From Aurifilum marmelostoma (taxonomy: Eukaryota; Ascomycota; Sordariomycetes; Diaporthales; Cryphonectriaceae), in contig JAMXSV010000008.1 of the NCBI GenBank assembly GCA_027559495.1, forward strand, positions 744,001-808,000: a stretch of DNA of 64,000 bases. Reading direction: 5' to 3'. Below are positions 1-11,581 of the stretch, piece by piece. The notes under the pieces are model-generated. The model was not told where the DNA came from, did not search any database, and saw only the letters and a list, made by a program, of their open reading frames with translations. How positions within the stretch are numbered: position 1 is the first letter of the stretch; each line of letters begins with the position of its first letter. The position numbers and the translations under genes are program-made.

Positions 1-3000
1 CACTGGTCTTGGCTCCTGGGATTGGATAACCCGTTAGATGCTTCAAGCATAGCAGCTCTTGCGTGATCTGATCCGACCCTCCACGGCTGCGCCAGGCTCA
101 CCCAAGGAGCTGCCGAGCAGAAACCCTCAAGGGACACCAACCTTGTCTGTCTTGTTTTCCCCCTTGGACCCACCGGAACAGTCGGGCTTCTTCTGAACAT
201 GGATTGGGAGAGGAATCAGGCCGGGCATGCCATTACCAATCAATCACTGGTATCTTCTTCCCCCATGAGCTTCTGGGGATGCCCTGGTCCTCGTATTAGA
301 CTTGGACCGAAGAGACAAGCTATGTTGACGAGGAAGAGACAGAACGGGACAGAGAGGACGGAACCAGGGATCCTCAGCGTTGGTGAGAGTGTATGAATCA
401 TTATCCACGGACTCGAGCGGGTACAACCGTGTCCGAAGCCTGCGTGGAGACCTAGGCATCTTACCATGGTACACGGAGATCGAACACATGATTACTGGCC
501 GGGTAAGACAATGAATAAAGTGGTTGACGGTGATGATTTTGACGATGATGATGTTGTTGTTGTTGGAGAAATCCTCTTGAGGAAGCTACAACCACACCGC
601 CGCCCCCAAAAGATGCCCTTGTGGTTACTCCTTCCCTATGGTAATTCAACAAAGTACAGTACCACTAGCAGTCCTAAACACCACAGTACCTGTTCAACTG
701 TATCTTGTGCTTGTCATCTGCTCCTGCAAGACCAGCAGCGAGAGGGTTTTGTGCAGGAATTTGTACGGGTCTGCTTGTGCCAGCTGCATGCATAGCTGCC
801 CCAGTTCCAAGACATCAATAATGAAAACCGTCGATCCAAGAGACAAAGAGTATACGCTATCGATCGGCGTTTACCCTGCGGATCCAGCAGCAGCCGGTCG
901 GGTTTCCGGTTCCTCCGCAAATGTGCTTATACCTTGGACACAACCAAGTCGCCAGCGACTCGGTAATTTGGCAGCTTGGCAGGTTAGGGTTGCAGCGAGT
1001 TAGTTAGTTTGTACCGCCGTTGGCCTGAATTCGCGATCCCGGGATCGTGTTTGCGTGACAGCAGATCGCTGCGGATCTGGGCCACTAAAGTACAGCTTAC
1101 TGTGTACTCTGCTACCACAGGATTGCCCCGAGGGACCCAACTAACAGATTAGCTCTGCCAGCGTGCCGAGGGCCTGGTAAGAGGCTACATAAGGTTAATC
1201 CCGACAACTCTCAGTCAGCCTCACAAGGGCGTGTGGGTGTAGATCGCCAGACGTCCCGTCCACTTATCATCTGTTGCACGTGTCTGCACCCTTCTGCAGG
1301 ACATTCTTACCCATCTCCATCGTCGACCACTCACGCACAGGCCACGCCTTCGTCCCCTCCTCTCTTCACGAAAAAAACCCCAGGGGTCTCTCTGATCCTG
1401 TGCTGTTTTCTTTCTCCCCCTGTTCTTTTTCCTTTTTGGCTGTCGCCCACCGGAGAGCACGGATATTGATTTTCCTTCTCGAGAGAAAGAGACGGAGATT
1501 TCTCAAGAGCATAAGGACTAGCTCAAGCGAACCCACGGACTATCCTTTTTATTTTAATTTATTTTCCTTTTTTTTTTCTCCTTCTTATTCTATCCATCTC
1601 TTTTCTTGTCTTGTCTGTGCCCCATAAGTCCCGTAGTATTAGGAGTTGAGTGTCCCTGCCACGCATTACCTGTTCACCAGTTTCCCCTCCTCCCCGGCAC
1701 CAAGAATGTTTCGAGCTGGCGGGCCCCGTCAGAGCACGATACAAGACTCCCCTATCTTGCGGGTGGTTCTGGGCCTGGACCCGGGACCATGCCCACAATC
1801 CCGAGAGTGGGCACTGCATTGATTTGCTTCTCTGAAAATTCTTGTTGCACTTGTTTCGATCGACGTTTGGGAGACAGAAAAGAAAGGAGATCTCGTCAAG
1901 CCAGCAACATCTTATGATTGTCTCCTGCGTTGTCGATCTCTTGCCAGGAGGAGGGGCCGAGGAAACATGATCCATCCGTAATTATCATCATCAAGGGCTA
2001 GGTTCAGAGACATATATGCCGTCTCTTTTCGAGACAGCCCCGTCCGAACAGGTCAACCCTGGGACCGCGCGGTATCAGCTAAAATTTGTCACCATGTGCT
2101 TGTGTTGCTCTCGATGTTTTATTGGCGCTGACTAATGAAGTCATACATCCCCTAAAATCATCCTTGCCCGTGGACCTGCTGTGGTGAGCAGCTCTCCCAC
2201 AGCGCCTCTGGGGCTCGCTCTCCGCAGCAAGCTTGTCCATGAGCATAGATTTCAGTCCACCTCTGCCATCATCCTACAATAATTTAAACACGCTCTCATA
2301 CAATGTAAAGCCGCTGAGCCATGCTCATGACCGCGTGAGAGGTCTTGCGATGACCCATTTACAGCAGGATCAGGGGAAGCTGTGAGAAGGCGCGCCACAA
2401 CCCGAAGCTGCATAGGAGGGTCTCCGCTCATCCAAAACAAACAACCCAAGCGCCCTGGACGATAAATAGCACAAAAAAGGAAAGAAAAGAAAAATGGTTC
2501 CAGAATAGTCGGCCACAGCATACACAAAACGTTTGAGATAAACAAAATTCATCTCGCAGAAACCCTCCTCATGCTTCAGCGGTATCCAACCCTGCTCTCT
2601 TGCCTCGGTCGTTCCCACCACTGGGATAATCCGGTTTGGGAGGGATTATGACGACGATGTTTTGACTCTGGACTGTCCAATGAGCGCGCCATCACCACGG
2701 GGCGGCTTGCGCCTTATTGTTTATATCGCTATAATAACAACGACTCTCTATGTATCGTTGATGCAGGGTTCTTTGGCTCGGAACCCGTATTATCATACCA
2801 GATTACGAGTCGAGACAATGCCTGAAGCGCAGATAGGACCGACTCCCCGCCCCGTTGAAACCTCTCGTATCCAATCTATGCTGTACTGTATCTTTTTTGG
2901 AACCACGAGCGACGAGGTGACTAGTGTACAGCAGGGTACAATGATAGCACAACAGTTCCTTACTCACAAGCTTGCATTTGTGTGTAAGTGAGAGAGAGGT

Positions 3001-4048
3001 GAGCCGGTGCTCGCCCACATCGGAAGTAGTCAATTTCATAGCGGAGAACGACGAAAAAATAGAATTTTTCGGGGGGGGGGGGAAGGAGGGGTGCTGTCGA
3101 ACAGGTGTTTCAAACCGTGCCCGTGGATGAATGACGCTGGAACGATCAATGTCGGCAGGAACAGGGGGGGAGACTCTGCTTCTGGGCATTGTCAAGGACC
3201 TTTCCACCCCTGATACGGTCAGCAGGCTTGGGGCGACGGGAGGAAAGGCGTTCACAAGACGAAAGAAGAAACGACATCAATGTTCAGGTGTGCTGCGCCT
3301 ACAGCGCGGTTCGAGCGCTCGCGAAGCTCATGCGAGATTGATGATGGCGGGCGGCTTGACGAGAGACCCCAAGTACATGTCATACAAGAGGCACCAGGAG
3401 TGCCAGGTCTCACGGGCGAGAGGCGACAGCCGCATGTGATTCGTGGCTTCAGGTGTCTGGCCATCATGGAGTATTGCCATACTTCACCTAGCGCCTAGTT
3501 TTCTTAGGCAGAAGAGAGTTTCATTAGACAGGGTAGAGAGCGTCGGTCTGGGTCCTTGAGACATACATGGTTCTCAGACGACTTGATCCCACTGTTGAGT
3601 GTACTTCCCACGACATTCACAGGTTTCTCAACAACTTCAGCAAGAAATAAGATGCTAGAAGACGATCACTGAGGAGCACGGAACTTGAAGTGATGTGAAG
3701 GGCTGATTGTCTGAGCAGGTGACCTGGGCTAGTTCGCAATTGGGTAAATCGACTTCTTGCAGCTCAATAATGTTGTCACTTGCCATGGTCGTCTTCATTC
3801 TTATTCTACTTGTCGCATCTCGGTCGACGAGCGTATCCAAATTAGCTCGCAAGACAGGCCCTTGCCTTTCGACCAAGCTGGCTTTTGTCCTGCCAATGCA
3901 TTCGAAAATGAAGACCAGGCCAGGGCCCTCCTCGACTAGATAAATAGTCGAAGCATCCACATGCAATGATTTGTGAGTTGTGCCTCACAGAGTCCCCCAG
4001 AGACCGAGGGCGTAGCTTCTCGATAACCCGAACTCGAATGACTTCCCT
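1..4048. other. Gene-free stretch at the left edge
   Basis: I see no gene I can support in these 4 kb. Open frames are short, overlap on several strands and lack splice-linked continuations or family motifs. A 12-base G run lies at 3071-3082. A small minus-strand frame at about 3655-3966 has a protein-like composition but only a TTG start and no recognisable match. The stretch may hold the 3' region of a gene outside the window or non-coding transcripts, but nothing in the sequence shows this. Confidence 0.6.
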
Positions 4049-5338
4049 CTAAGCGTCATCCTGGCTATCACTGTCACTGCTCTCGCTGTCTCCGTCACTT
4101 CCCGAGTCGTCATCCTCCGCAACAGCAACGCCGCCAACTGAGCCTTCCGATTCGGAGTCGGAGCTTGACTCTGAGGAGGAACTGCTGGATGACGAAGACG
4201 AGGCATCGTCGGCTCCATTGGCCGTCACCATCTCATCATCCGAGTCAGATTCAGACGACGACGAGCTGCTGCCAGTAGAGCTGTCCGCATCCGATTCCGA
4301 GTCCGAAGAGTCAGAGTCCGAGCTGCTGTCGATATCAGCAGTCCGCAGCTTCTTTCTCCTCTTGGCCTTCTGCTTCGGTACATCACCGCCGTTGATGACC
4401 GTGGCGTCGCCGTCAACGGTGGGGTACGTGGCCCTCGAGGAAGCCGTATGGCTGGTAGATGCCGAGCTAGACAGGTTGCTCGTCTCTCCGCTGTCCGAGG
4501 ACTCGAGCTCGTCGATGACAGTCTCGGCCCGCATGCGCTTGATCACACGCTGCTGGACATCCTTGTCAGCCCCGCGCGTAACAAATTCCGCTTCGTCGAA
4601 GCTGCGCTTTCCAGCACCAGCCGAGGATGCCCCGCCCTTGATGTCTGCCTTCTCTCTCAATAGCTCCGCCAGCAACTCCTCGTACTGCTTCTGTTTCTCC
4701 TCTGGGGCCTTGGTGCCTTCTGGGAAGCCCTTGAACCCGGTCGCCATGTCCTTCTTCCTCAGCTCTTGCGCTTCTTCCACTAGTCTTTTCCGCGAGGCGC
4801 CCTTGATGTCGCTGATGTACATATAGAACGAGTCAATATCTGAGGAGGGAATCGCATCGCTGTTGTACAGGTGCTTGATCAGGAGCGTCTGGTGGTTCTT
4901 GTTGAACTTCCAGCTGTCGCGGGCTTTATGCCACGTGCGGAGGTATTGGATTACCGGTGCGAAGTCGAAGGGCTCCTTCGGGGCCTGCTGCTTTGTCGCC
5001 TTCTTCTTCTTCGGCTTCTTGGGAGCGGCTTTCTTGGTGTCCTGGGAGAAGGACACGGACTTCTTGGACGGGGTGGAATTGGAATCGTCCCAGCGCGGGC
5101 GCTTGCTGTCAGATATAGGAAATGAGGCGCCAGAGCCGAACTGCTGTTTCCTCTTATTGTTGAAGCCAGGTGTGCCGTATTGGCCACCTCCGGTCAGATT
5201 GGGCTGCTGGTGCTGATGGCGAGCTGCAGGAGGTGCGGAAGCTGTCGTGGTTTGCGGAGGGGCAGAAACAGGGCTTCCGTCGGATGACGCTCCCTTGAGC
5301 TTCAGGCCCAATCGCTTCCAGGCCGGGACGGCAGACAT
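4049..5338 (-). CDS. WKF-domain nucleolar-type protein (C7orf50-like)
   Basis: This single-exon gene encodes 429 residues. The start at 5338 (MSAVPAWKR) is chosen because the 53 codons in frame upstream have unstructured, non-conserved composition. A Lys-rich basic stretch at about 102-118 looks like a nuclear/nucleolar signal. The WKF domain follows at about 131-195, with the tryptophans and the SWKFNKNHQ segment typical of the family (human C7orf50 and fungal relatives). The C-terminal third is very rich in Ser, Asp and Glu, as in many nucleolar chaperone-like or casein-kinase-II-target proteins. Family knowledge points to a nucleolar, probably ribosome-biogenesis-linked role, but no enzymatic activity is known and the exact function is inference. 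The nearest neighbour, SCL1 at 6373, is divergent. Confidence 0.85.
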   Translation of the reverse strand: MSAVPAWKRLGLKLKGASSDGSPVSAPPQTTTASAPPAARHQHQQPNLTGGGQYGTPGFNNKRKQQFGSGASFPISDSKRPRWDDSNSTPSKKSVSFSQDTKKAAPKKPKKKKATKQQAPKEPFDFAPVIQYLRTWHKARDSWKFNKNHQTLLIKHLYNSDAIPSSDIDSFYMYISDIKGASRKRLVEEAQELRKKDMATGFKGFPEGTKAPEEKQKQYEELLAELLREKADIKGGASSAGAGKRSFDEAEFVTRGADKDVQQRVIKRMRAETVIDELESSDSGETSNLSSSASTSHTASSRATYPTVDGDATVINGGDVPKQKAKRRKKLRTADIDSSSDSDSSDSESDADSSTGSSSSSSESDSDDEMVTANGADDASSSSSSSSSSESSSDSESEGSVGGVAVAEDDDSGSDGDSESSDSDSQDDA

Positions 5339-6372
5339 GATGAGGAAGGACAAGACAGAAGAGGGGAGTGAGAGGGAGGGCGATTTCGGGTGGTGCAAGA
5401 GACGTGGTCGCGAGGGTATGGTCAATGCTGCCGTGTGGTGGTGCCGTAAGAGGACACACGGGGCAGATCGCAGAGAGAGGGGGGCCAATTCATGCAATGT
5501 CGAAGCGCATGAAATGCTCTGATTGGGTGTGCGCAGGACCTGTGTGCGTGCCTGATGCGGAGGCGGACGCAGGGAGGGCCACTGGTATGTATTGAGGCCT
5601 GATCAAATAGACGGTGCTGTTGCTGCTTCTGCCGGTCCAAACAGAAACGGACACACGATACTGGGCGCCCGGGCTCCTGAACTTTTTTTCGTTGGCTCTG
5701 GCCTTATCGCAATCGCGGGGACCCAGCAGGGATGGCAGGGATCTCAGGATGGGTCTCTCTAGGTCACCCAGTACTCAGCACGATGGTAATGTGCTCACCG
5801 TACACAGTGGAACGCACTCCGTCATGGATGGTACAGCGGAAAGAAGCAACGCGCGGGCTAGAAGAGCGAGCAATGTCAATGGAAGATGTTAATTGCCAGG
5901 CAACTCTCCGGATAATTTTTGGAAGTGCCCGTAGGCTTTGCATGTGCCGAGTACCTACTCTCGGTGTGCCCCGCAGTACGGAGCATATACGCACGATACA
6001 TGCTATAGTGAGGTTCGCGGGTTAGATAGTACATCCGAACAAGTATCGTTGGGACAGGGGTCTTGAGTGATTGTGTTATATAATCAAAGAGCTCTGGGTC
6101 AGCAGCCAATCAGGAGGGACTTTCGCGGCAGGCTAGCGTCCTACTGCTCCAGGCAAGCTACGCCAACGCGTCCGTCCGTCCTTCCAGCAGGCCAGAGCTT
6201 CCCTGATGACAGTGTTGAAGCCTCCAGCCTCACGACCAAACCAAAATAGACAACTTCCACAACAACGAATTCACTCTTCTCTTCTTGCTTCCGCCGACCG
6301 CAGCCTCCGGACACGAACACAAAGCCCTCCGCCTATTCTGTATCGTATCAACAATCAGGCACATTCGTCAAG
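5339..6372. other. Divergent promoter region between the WKF gene and SCL1
   Basis: About 1 kb separates the two divergent starts. A TATATAA element lies at 6077-6083, about 290 bases before the SCL1 start; whether it positions transcription is inference. No further gene is visible. Confidence 0.5.
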
Positions 6373-7514
6373 ATGTCGGGTATGTCATATGCTGAGCTGA
6401 GCCTAGCTGATCGAAGCCTCCCCAGCGTCTACCTCCGTCATCATCGCTGACAAAACATCTCCTCTACAGGCAGCGCAGGCTTCGACAGACACATCACGAT
6501 CTTCTCGGACCAGGGAAGATTGTATCAAGTCGGTACGATGACTTCTACAGCCCCACCTTTGCGTCACTGAGCGCATGGATAGCGAGATCGAGCGAAAACG
6601 CCCGGCTGCAGCGTTAGAAACACTCAGCTTGGATGCATTTCTGACTGATCATGGTGCCCTCGTACAGAATATGCATTCAAGGCCATCACCGCCGCAAATA
6701 TCATGTCTATAGGTGTGCGGGGCAAGGACTGTGCCGTTGTCCTGTCCCAGAAGAAGGTTCCCGTACGTGCATGCCATAGACCCTGAGCACCAACAACGCC
6801 GTGCCCGGTTGCTGACTGAACCCACCATCAGGACAAGCTGATCGATCCTGCCTCCGTGTCACACATCTTCCAAATTTCTCCCTCTGTCGGCTGCGTGATG
6901 ACTGGATCCATCGCCGACGCAAGAGCATTTGCCCAGCGCGCCCAGGGTGAAGCTGCCGAGTTCAGATACAAGTACGGATACGAGATGCCATGCGATGTCG
7001 TGGCCAAGAGGCTGGCAAACATCTCACAAGTGTACACTCAGCGCGTAAGTCGCATCTGTAGCCCCGAAAGCCAATCGTGAAGAGTCGGTGAGGACTTGGT
7101 GCTGATGGTAGTAATCACTCATCTCAGGCATACATGCGTCCATACGGTGTGGCGACGACCCTGATATCGCTCGACTCGGAGTTCGGTCCACAACTCTACA
7201 AGTGTGACCCCGCGGGCTACTACATCGGCTACAAGGGTACCGCCGCTGGTCCCAAGCAGCAGGAGGCTCTAAACCATCTCGAGAAGAAGCTGAAAAACCA
7301 GGACCACGCCCAGGGCTCCTGGGAGGAGGTGGTCGAGCTGGCCATTACCACCCTCAGCACTGTCCTCAGCATGGACTTCAAGAAGACGGAGATCGAGATC
7401 GGCATTGTGGGCGGACCCCGAGCGGACGGCAAGGAGGGCACGGATCCCGGGTTCAGGAAACTAAGCGAGGATGAGATTGATGAGCGTCTTCAGGCGATCG
7501 CTGAGAAGGACTAA
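6373..7514 (+). CDS. SCL1: Proteasome 20S subunit alpha-1 (PSMA6/Scl1 type)
   Basis: Five exons (6373-6379, 6470-6532, 6668-6762, 6832-7044, 7128-7514) encode 254 residues, the usual length for an alpha subunit. The protein opens with the alpha-type signature (GFDRHITIFS...GRLYQVEYAFKA), which forms the gate-region N-terminus of the outer ring. It continues with RGKDC, SQKKVPDKL, RYKYGYEMPCDVVAKR, YTQRAYMRP and DPAGYYIGYK, matching the Scl1/PSMA6 subfamily rather than other alpha subunits. Alpha subunits lack the catalytic Thr; they shape the 20S barrel and bind regulators in nucleus and cytosol. The first coding exon is only 7 bases (ATGTCGG) and is joined in phase to the next by a canonical gtatgt intron. 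Splice sites were set by reading frame and family alignment. Confidence 0.95.
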
Positions 7515-10500
7515 GGCGGTTCAGCCGGTTCAGTCCTCAGTCGATAGAGTCTGGCCTGACAGGCAGGTCATCCTGAGACCTCCTCGAGGGGGACTCGCGA
7601 CGATGGGGAAGGTCGCACGGAGGGTGCCATTCTCCGGAAGGACCGTCTGATTCGAGGTATGATTTTGACGCAGAGGTGAAGCTCATACCTACCTATTCGG
7701 CCCTTTGTGTTCTATTAGCCACGACATGTCATTTTCTAGAAATCCAAGCATGCATTCGATACAGCTCCTGTTGCGACATGCGCACTGTCAGAGGTCCGAT
7801 TGGCGAAAAGGTTCAGCTCCGCACAATATGAGCTGAGTGCAGGGCAGGGCTAGTGTGATCTAATGCAAGATGTCAGGGGTCGCACGTGGCATTCCGTCGC
7901 CACTACACGGCAACAACGTTCTCACCGCTCCGCATCTCGCAAGTATTGTCAAGGTGGCGAGGTTGGGTGAAGAAATAAAATTTTCCTGCCTGACTCTTTT
8001 TTCTTGGGTCGGAGGACGGATGAGTTGAAGATGATGGTGTGTAGAGAGCGAGGTCCCCTTGTCTTACCGCCGTCAGATCCGATCTAAGACACGGCGAGCA
8101 CACCTCCCAGCCTCCAGCGATGATGACGGGGTAAGAGCAGGCTCAAAGACAATCTCGGCGTCACGAACCATCGCAAGCCTCATTGCGCCAGGAGGCGGTG
8201 CGTGGGTGGACAGACGGACGAAAAGGCAGTGTGAGTGAGGGTGATGCGACCATCCCGGAGGCCTGCCCGAAGAGCCTCACCCCACTCCACTGTGGCTGAA
8301 AACTGCACACCTCACGAGGTAGCGATAGACGGCGACGGGACGGGATGGTCCAGCTGGACAACTCCGGTCTTGTCCGCCCCGCCCAGACATGTCAATCATC
8401 CACTGCCCTCTTCGTAACCTCGGCTCGAGTTCCCGACAGCGCCGAGTGCGTGCAATGCCGGACAGAGGATTTTTTTTTCTTCCCCCTTCTTTCCTTGGTC
8501 GTTCGAGATCTTTTCTCAATTGGTCGTCCCTGCATACGATCTATCGTCTCATGTCTCACTTCCTCACGACATGTCGTCTGCAGGCTTGGTCTTGGGCTGA
8601 TGCAGGTGGGGTGGGAAGAGGGTTGCAGGATACTGCAGGGCAGTGAGCTGAACCGCAACTGGGGCGTCGAAAAAACGTGGTGCCTGGGGTCTGCTCACCC
8701 ACCCAATCTGCGCGCCGACGGGACTGTCAAATGCTGAATCCCACTCCCCTGCACATCCGGAGGGGAGCTCAGCTTGAGATCGTCCGTCGAGTCCGCGGCA
8801 TGCTGCGCCCGACGCCAAGCTGTGACTGGCTGGCAGCCCGCCCCAGCCAGATCAGGAGGGGAGGAGGGAGGGGTAAAAGGGAAAAAAAAATCTTGTCTGC
8901 TGTTGCAGGAAGCCCTGCACATCTCGGGTGAGGGCGAACCTGTCAAGGTTTACGAAGGCGCCCCCCCCTGTTCGGGCCCAGATCGGGCTGCTGTTATGCT
9001 TTAGTGCGTCGTGTGGGGCTAGCTGAATGCTCGTTTATCTACCCTCTTTTGGCATTGGGAACGACGTATTCGGCCATCTCGTCAAGTGAGAATCTGTCTG
9101 TGGTGTGGATCTATGATCTCTTCTTTCTCTCTCTTGGGAGGGAGATAGGTCAGGTGGCTGGCCCTGGACCCCGTCCTTGCTCCTTCCCACCCACCTTGGC
9201 ACACCCTCCGCTCCTTCCCAAGCCATTGCCGTCAGACGCTGAAGGAACCATCACCACCAGTATCACTAATACGGCGACCTGGTAGTTCCAACATGGCTTG
9301 CATTGGCGGCCACGCACCTTTGGGCCATGCCCTTGCTGCCCCGCGCTGGCTTGTCAGGCACACTTTTTGTTCCTTCGTCGATTGACTATACATCTCTTCT
9401 CACCAGCACCACCACTGCTACTACTACCACCATTACCACACCATCTTCCCCGCGTGTGATGTCTATTCTTGGACGCCAGGCTACAGAAAATGTCCCCTGC
9501 TCGCCATGTGGAGAATAGCGGCTATCATGTACATCACAGCTGGTCCGGGATGTTTCTCTGAGCCCTGGTGGCCCCATTGCCGTCCCGACGGTGTGGTCTT
9601 CCGATAGATTCGCTGCCCCCCCCCCCCTCCCTCGATAGCTGTCGCCGATTCGCTGACAGGCGCCCTGACTACATGATACAGCCAGGTAGGGAAAAGAAGA
9701 AAAAGGGGAATAAAAAACAAATCTACGAACCCTGCCGCTCACCTGGGTGTGCACGGCAGCCAGCTCATCTCCAGATTGTGACGGGTCCCACCGCATCAGT
9801 CAGGAACCCTGGTGGGTGGTGATCTCCTGCATGTTCGTGCAGCTGTGGGATGAGATTTACGCCGGGATCATGGCTGGTGTGCCTGCCAAACTGCCGCTCT
9901 GCTCTGCACATTGGCGGGGCCCGGGTGACAGATGGGGGCCTTGTCAAATCTTGAACTATGCTATCTCGTGCGTCCTTTTTGCTTGCTGCTGTGGGTTGGG
10001 CTGTCCTCGACAGGTCATAGCGTCATCTCTGCTCCGGCCGAGTACCTCTGCGTCCGAGGTCGATCATGACAATCGGTGGACATGTCATTGGAGACCTCAA
10101 TTTTTCGGTCAAACTCCTCATGATGGCCTCAAGTGCGGCTGTTCTCTTACCACTCACTACCTCCTCCTACTCCTCCTCCTCCTCCTGTCGTTTCCCCCTC
10201 TCCTATAATACACGAGGTTCCCCATCACCGTCATCTTGGCATATTTGCTGAATGCGCATCGACGCCAGCGACCCCAACGTCCTCTCAATAGTTCATCTCT
10301 TTTCTTTCAGCCTTCCTTTCAGCAGGCCGCCGATCCGGACCCATATTGATATCGTCACGAAGTTACTATTGATTTTTTTTCCCTTTCCTCTTTGCACTTC
10401 GCTTGCGGCTCATCCATCGTCTGCTCTTCATAATCGCCGTCCTCGTGTACTTTGTTGTCACGCCAAATCATCTCCTTGCTATATCAACTCCCTTTTTCTT

Positions 10501-10651
10501 CTCTCCTCTGATATCCTACAATCATCCGCACTGCACCGGGTTGTTAGACTCCAAACAAGAAAACTTTTTCTATCCTTCCTCTGGGGAGAAAAGAACCCAA
10601 AACTTGGACTGCCTATCCTTGTCTAGGCTACACTATATACACGAAAAGAAA
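7515..10651. other. Gene-free stretch, 3.1 kb
   Basis: No supported gene. The sequence contains pyrimidine-rich runs, a CTCCT-type run near 10165-10190 and C/T tracts near 10690 that run into the next gene. Part of it may be the leader or promoter of the 10652 gene. Confidence 0.5.
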
Positions 10652-11581
10652 ATGGACGGACGTATGTGGCTTTCGCCCTCCCAAACTCCACCCCCCCCCC
10701 TTTCCCCCCCCCCTTTCTTGTTCCACACTCTAGGTGGGCAAGGCGTCTCTATGCCGTTTGGGATCTTAGTTCGTTCTCGACATAGATGCTCACACCATGT
10801 TCTCGCCCACTAGTAAACAGCTTCCGAACAGCCCGTGTGGCCGAGATCCTGGGCGACTTCCAGAATATCCAGTACTACATTGCCGCCGCCCCTATTGACC
10901 CTCCCAACATGGACGACTACTACACAGAAGGCTGGGCCACGCTCCGTCAGTGCAACCTCGACGGGCAGCGCATCCTGAACTGCGGTGCAGACACGAGCGT
11001 GCCTGTCACGAATGGAGGGCCAGACGAGCAGGCCAAGGCCGAGCTAAAGCAGTAGGTCCCTCCTGTAGAGAGAAAGAAATGTGTGAGGTGATACGATGCC
11101 GGGATGTGCGGCTAACCAATATCTGCTTGCTGTTACTGCTCTATAGGGTCCTTCTTGATGCTTACGCCAGACGTCACGAGGCACAGAAAATTTACCTGCG
11201 CCAGGCTGCTGCGCAGCGATGGATTGAGTGCCGAGAGCAGATCCTCATGGGCCGCCGGCCCAAGTCGAATGACCAGGCCATGCTCCGCCAGGCCGACCAG
11301 CGACTGCGATCAGTATGAACTATCCCATCCCAATCCCTCTTTTTCAACACAGTCTTGTCCAGAAGCCAATCTTGTAGCTCTCTCTCTCTATTTGTTTTTT
11401 TCTTTTCTTTTTTTTTTCGATTAGCACAGTAGTTGACCAGCATTTTGTGCAGGAGCTCCATGCCATCACTGACGAGACGATATACAACTCGCTTCAGGGT
11501 TCAGACCTAAGCATGAACCGCTGGACGGCCGAAGACCCCAGCCTCCGGAGCGTGCAGCGCTGGGTCCGTACCCGGCGATGA
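10652..11581 (+). CDS. Unrecognised 180-residue protein, four exons
   Basis: I do not recognise this protein. The proposed exons are 10652-10661, 10814-11051, 11147-11312 and 11453-11581, joined in one frame by canonical sites (gtatgt, gtaggt, gtatga donors; tag and cag acceptors), which is the main evidence that it is real. The first coding exon has only 10 bases (ATGGACGGAC), so the exact start is the weakest part of the model. The product starts MDGLNSFRTARVAEILGDFQ, is charged and helix-prone, and carries an Ala/Gln/Arg-rich segment (YLRQAAAQRWIECREQ) in its second half. It ends WVRTRR. No signal peptide or membrane segment is visible. A small cytosolic or nuclear protein is likely, function unknown. 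Confidence 0.65.

Noticed and set aside
2803..3255. Minus-strand 150-codon open frame
   Set aside because: Contains a translated G12 run, mixed composition and no motif. Probably chance.
3655..3966. Minus-strand 103-codon frame with fairly protein-like composition
   Set aside because: Opens with TTG, no ATG near the start, no splice-linked extension and no recognised family. Could be a remnant, but not supportable.
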